Assembly (NCBI GenBank): GCA_002690875.1
Contig: NZGH01000010.1
Location: 1 to 7,609 of the forward strand
Length of the DNA: 7,609 nt
Source of the DNA: Rickettsiales bacterium
GTDB lineage: Bacteria; Pseudomonadota; Alphaproteobacteria; TMED127
Reading direction: 5' to 3'
Notes under the pieces: model-generated
What the model was told of the DNA's origin: nothing
The model's database searches: none
Seen by the model: the letters and a program-made list of their open reading frames with translations, nothing else
Made by a program: the position numbers and the translations under genes
In this document: positions 5,863 to 7,609 of the stretch, piece after piece
Numbering within the stretch: the stretch's first letter is position 1
How the letters are laid out: each line of letters opens with the position of its first letter

Positions 5863-7128
5863 CTAAAAATTTTTGAAACCAATATCTTTCCTATAAAAAC
5901 CATCTTTCCAATTTAATTTTTTTAAAACTTTATAAGCACTTTTTCTGGCCTCTTCAATATTTTTTCCTGTTGAAGTAACAGATAGTACTCTTCCACCGTT
6001 AGAAAAAAAATTGGAAGATAAAGTTTTTGTTCCTGCGTGAAAAATTATAGTTCTTTTATCATCTTTAATTTTTTTAAGATTTGGAATTGGAATTTCTTTG
6101 TCATACGATTCAGGGTACCCTTTTGACGCTAAAACAACACAAACTACTGCTTTTCTTGAGTTGGCTATTTTAATTTTTCCTAATTCGTCTTTGGTAATGG
6201 ATGTTAAAATTCCTAAAAAATCAGTTTTTAATTTTCTGAGTAGTGTTTGGCACTCTGGGTCTCCAAAGCGAACATTATATTCAATTACGTATGGTTTATT
6301 ATTCTTAATTATTAATCCAAAAAATAAAATACCACGATAAGTAAAATTTTCATTTTTAAAACCTAAAAAAGTTTTTTTTATAATATTTTTTATAATTTTT
6401 TTTTCTAAACTTTTACTTACTTTTTTCGATGGTGTAAAACAACCCATCCCACCTGTGTTTGGACCAAGGTCGTTGTCAAAAGCTCTTTTGTGATCAAGAG
6501 CATATCCTAATGGTAAAAAAGTTTTTTTGTCGAAAAAGGAAAAATAACTTATTTCAAAACCATCAATAAATTCTTCAATTATTATTTTTTTTCCAGCATC
6601 GCCAAATTTTTTTTTTTTCATCATTAATTTTATTGTTTGTTCTGCTTCATTTAAATTTTTACATATAATTACTCCTTTGCCCGCAGCTAGACCGTCTGCT
6701 TTTACAACAATAGGAAAATTTATGGAGTTTAAATAATTTAGGGCTTTATCAACTGCTGTAAATTTACGATATTTTGGTGTTAATATTTTATTTTTTAACA
6801 AAAAAGATTTGGCAAATGATTTTGAGGTTTCAAGTTTGGCAGCTCTTTTAACAGGACCAAAGGTTTTTATTCCTTTATTTTGAAGATAGTCGCTCACACC
6901 GTCAGCTAAGTATTCCTCTGGACCGATTATAACTAAATCAATAGAATTTTTTTTACAAAAATCTAGAATCTGAATTTTTTTTTTTAAATTAATAAATTCA
7001 CATTCAGCAATTTTTTGAATTCCTGCATTACCAGGTGAGCAAAATAACTTTTCGCATGATTTAGACTTTTTCACAGCCCAACAAATAGAATGTTCTCTTG
7101 CTCCGCTTCCTAAAACTAAAATATTCAA
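5863..7128 (-). CDS. purD: Phosphoribosylamine-glycine ligase (GAR synthetase) PurD
   Basis: Catalyses the second step of de novo purine synthesis: phosphoribosylamine + glycine + ATP to glycinamide ribonucleotide. Seen: the N-terminal domain with LVLGSGAREH (4-13), SPGNAG (31-36) and IGPEEYLADG (68-77); the ATP-grasp part with VVKADGLAAGKGV (141-153), EEF (185-187) and NTGGMG (224-229); the PurD signature RFGDPECQ (287-294); and the C-terminal domain with NGGRVLSVT (377-385). Length 421 is normal. The start is TTG: an in-frame TAA lies five codons upstream, the first internal Met is residue 169, and the conserved N-terminus follows directly. A clear AAGGA ribosome site supports it. The gene contains 12-A and 11-A tracts coding for Lys runs at residues 171-174 and about 49-51, with the frame intact. 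Confidence 0.97.
   Translation of the reverse strand: MNILVLGSGAREHSICWAVKKSKSCEKLFCSPGNAGIQKIAECEFINLKKKIQILDFCKKNSIDLVIIGPEEYLADGVSDYLQNKGIKTFGPVKRAAKLETSKSFAKSFLLKNKILTPKYRKFTAVDKALNYLNSINFPIVVKADGLAAGKGVIICKNLNEAEQTIKLMMKKKKFGDAGKKIIIEEFIDGFEISYFSFFDKKTFLPLGYALDHKRAFDNDLGPNTGGMGCFTPSKKVSKSLEKKIIKNIIKKTFLGFKNENFTYRGILFFGLIIKNNKPYVIEYNVRFGDPECQTLLRKLKTDFLGILTSITKDELGKIKIANSRKAVVCVVLASKGYPESYDKEIPIPNLKKIKDDKRTIIFHAGTKTLSSNFFSNGGRVLSVTSTGKNIEEARKSAYKVLKKLNWKDGFYRKDIGFKNF
6607..6618 (-). repeat. 12-A homopolymer (minus strand) inside purD
   Basis: Twelve A on the coding strand encode Lys171-Lys174 of PurD in a surface-like Lys run between conserved blocks. The frame is intact. A further 11-A run sits at 6975-6985 in the same gene. 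Confidence 0.95.
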
Positions 7129-7162
7129 GAAAAAAAGTCCTTATTATGATATTACATTTAAT
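7129..7162. promoter_or_regulatory. Divergent intergenic region purD/xseA, candidate promoters and small inverted repeat
   Basis: These 34 bases must carry control signals for both genes unless promoters lie inside coding sequence. On the plus strand TATGAT (7145-7150) is a 5-of-6 match to a sigma-70 -10 box and would give xseA a very short leader. A perfect 6-bp inverted repeat, ATATTA-CATT-TAATAT (7149-7164), touches the xseA start and could be an operator. No convincing -35 box was found. In such AT-rich DNA, matches of this size arise by chance, so confidence is low. Confidence 0.3.
7138..7142 (-). promoter_or_regulatory. Ribosome binding site of purD
   Basis: The minus strand reads AAGGA followed by 10 bases before the TTG of purD. 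This is the only convincing Shine-Dalgarno element seen in front of any gene here, and it decides that the TTG, rather than an internal codon, is the start. A strong site compensating for a weak start codon would make sense (inference). Confidence 0.6.
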
Positions 7163-7609
7163 ATGAAATTACACTCCAATATTATAGATTATACTGTAAC
7201 TCAGCTTAATAAATCTATTAAAAATATAATCGAGTCTAGTTTTTTGACTTTAAGAGTTGTCGGCGAGGTTTCACAAGTTAAAAAACACTCATCAGGGCAC
7301 ATTTATTTTACTTTGAAGGATCAAGAAAGTTCGTTATCAGCAATCTGTTGGAGATCTAATGTTAATAAACTTAATGTTAAAATAGAAGAAGGTTCCTCAG
7401 TAGTTATTGTTGGGAGAGTAACAACATATTCTCCGCAGTCGAAATATCAACTTATTGTGGAACAGGTGGAGTATCAGGGGGAAGGACTTCTACTCAAGGT
7501 TTTAGAGGACAGAAAAAAGATGCTTTCAAAAGAGGGACTTTTTGATGAAGATAAAAAAAAAAAAATCATCACTTTCCCATCATCTATAGGTGTTATTACA
7601 TCTGAATCA
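7163..7609 (+). CDS. xseA: Exodeoxyribonuclease VII large subunit XseA, N-terminal 149 codons (cut by window edge)
   Basis: The large subunit of exonuclease VII, which with several XseB chains degrades single-stranded DNA from both ends. The frame is open from ATG 7163 to the last base. Seen: an N-terminal OB-fold domain with VTQLNKSIK (12-20), VVGEVSQVKKHSSGHIYFTLKD (32-53), GRVTTYSPQSKYQLIVE (84-100), GEGLLL (106-111), then EGLFDEDKKKK (124-134) leading into ITFPSSIGVITS (136-147), where the catalytic region begins. These blocks align in order with the family. A run of 13 A at codons 131-135 keeps the frame, because the conserved block follows in the same frame. The preceding 34 bases separate it from purD. 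There is no Shine-Dalgarno before the ATG. The opposed purD/xseA layout fits alphaproteobacteria. Confidence 0.94.
   Translation, partial: MKLHSNIIDYTVTQLNKSIKNIIESSFLTLRVVGEVSQVKKHSSGHIYFTLKDQESSLSAICWRSNVNKLNVKIEEGSSVVIVGRVTTYSPQSKYQLIVEQVEYQGEGLLLKVLEDRKKMLSKEGLFDEDKKKKIITFPSSIGVITSES
7553..7565 (+). repeat. 13-A homopolymer inside xseA
   Basis: The longest homopolymer in the window. It encodes four Lys and the first base of an Ile codon at XseA residues 131-135, between the OB-fold part and the catalytic region. The conserved ITFPSSIGVITS block follows in frame, so the sequence as given is not frameshifted. Confidence 0.95.

Noticed and set aside
6098..6340. An 80-codon plus-strand open frame opposite purD
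   Set aside because: It is antisense to the well-conserved PurD signature region, and its residues look like a by-product of that coding strand.
7146..7166. An ATG at 7146 as an alternative start or leader peptide before xseA
   Set aside because: It is in a different frame from xseA and stops after six codons; nothing supports an attenuator function.
7163..7609. Suspicion that the region after purD is non-coding or a broken gene
   Set aside because: The frame from 7163 is open to the last base and aligns block by block with the XseA N-terminus; it is simply cut by the window edge.
1..7609. CRISPR arrays, tRNA/rRNA genes, insertion sequences, riboswitches, phage or toxin-antitoxin genes
   Set aside because: No regularly spaced repeats, tRNA-like stems, terminal inverted repeats or transposase motifs were seen, and virtually all sequence is accounted for by the nine genes.

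Overview
This is a very AT-rich, almost gap-free stretch of bacterial chromosome. It holds nine protein-coding genes, the last cut by the right edge, and no RNA gene, mobile element or CRISPR array. All nine genes belong to recognisable families. Three features point to a free-living, genome-streamlined alphaproteobacterium, most like the SAR11/Pelagibacterales type: the extreme AT bias with long poly-A/poly-T tracts inside genes, overlapping or abutting gene ends, and an alphaproteobacterial gene set (endonuclease-type mutL, rsmD-rluB opposite tadA, purD opposite xseA). The assignment rests on composition, gene order and protein style, not on a phylogenetic marker.

Layout from left to right. 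Positions 17-3017 (+) hold pgi (short glucose-6-phosphate isomerase) and mutL (mismatch repair endonuclease), overlapping by 8 bp. Positions 3019-5016 (-), read right to left, hold a class I glutamine-amidotransferase-like hydrolase of the PuuD/peptidase C26 family, then an RsuA/RluB-type pseudouridine synthase, then rsmD (16S rRNA guanine-N2 methyltransferase), each overlapping the next. Positions about 5054-5862 (+) hold a small cyclophilin-like-fold protein (PF04126 type) overlapping tadA (tRNA adenosine-34 deaminase). Positions 5863-7128 (-) hold purD (GAR synthetase). From 7163 (+) runs the first 149 codons of xseA (exonuclease VII large subunit).

The strands alternate, giving two convergent junctions (mutL/rsmD, 1 bp apart; tadA/purD, 0 bp apart) and two divergent junctions (PuuD-like/cyclophilin-like, about 37 bp; purD/xseA, 34 bp). 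The divergent gaps are the only places for conventional promoters in the window. There is no gene-free stretch of 300 bases; total intergenic sequence is well under 100 bp.

Functionally this is mostly housekeeping: RNA modification (rsmD, rluB, tadA), DNA repair and processing (mutL, xseA), purine synthesis (purD) and sugar phosphate metabolism (pgi). The one accessory-looking element is the divergent pair of PuuD-like hydrolase and cyclophilin-like protein, placed between rluB and tadA. I found no clear novel defence or mobile system. The most interesting points are that two-gene pair, two TTG starts (one inside a TTGA stop/start overlap), convergent genes with no room for terminators, and long slippage-prone A tracts inside mutL and xseA.
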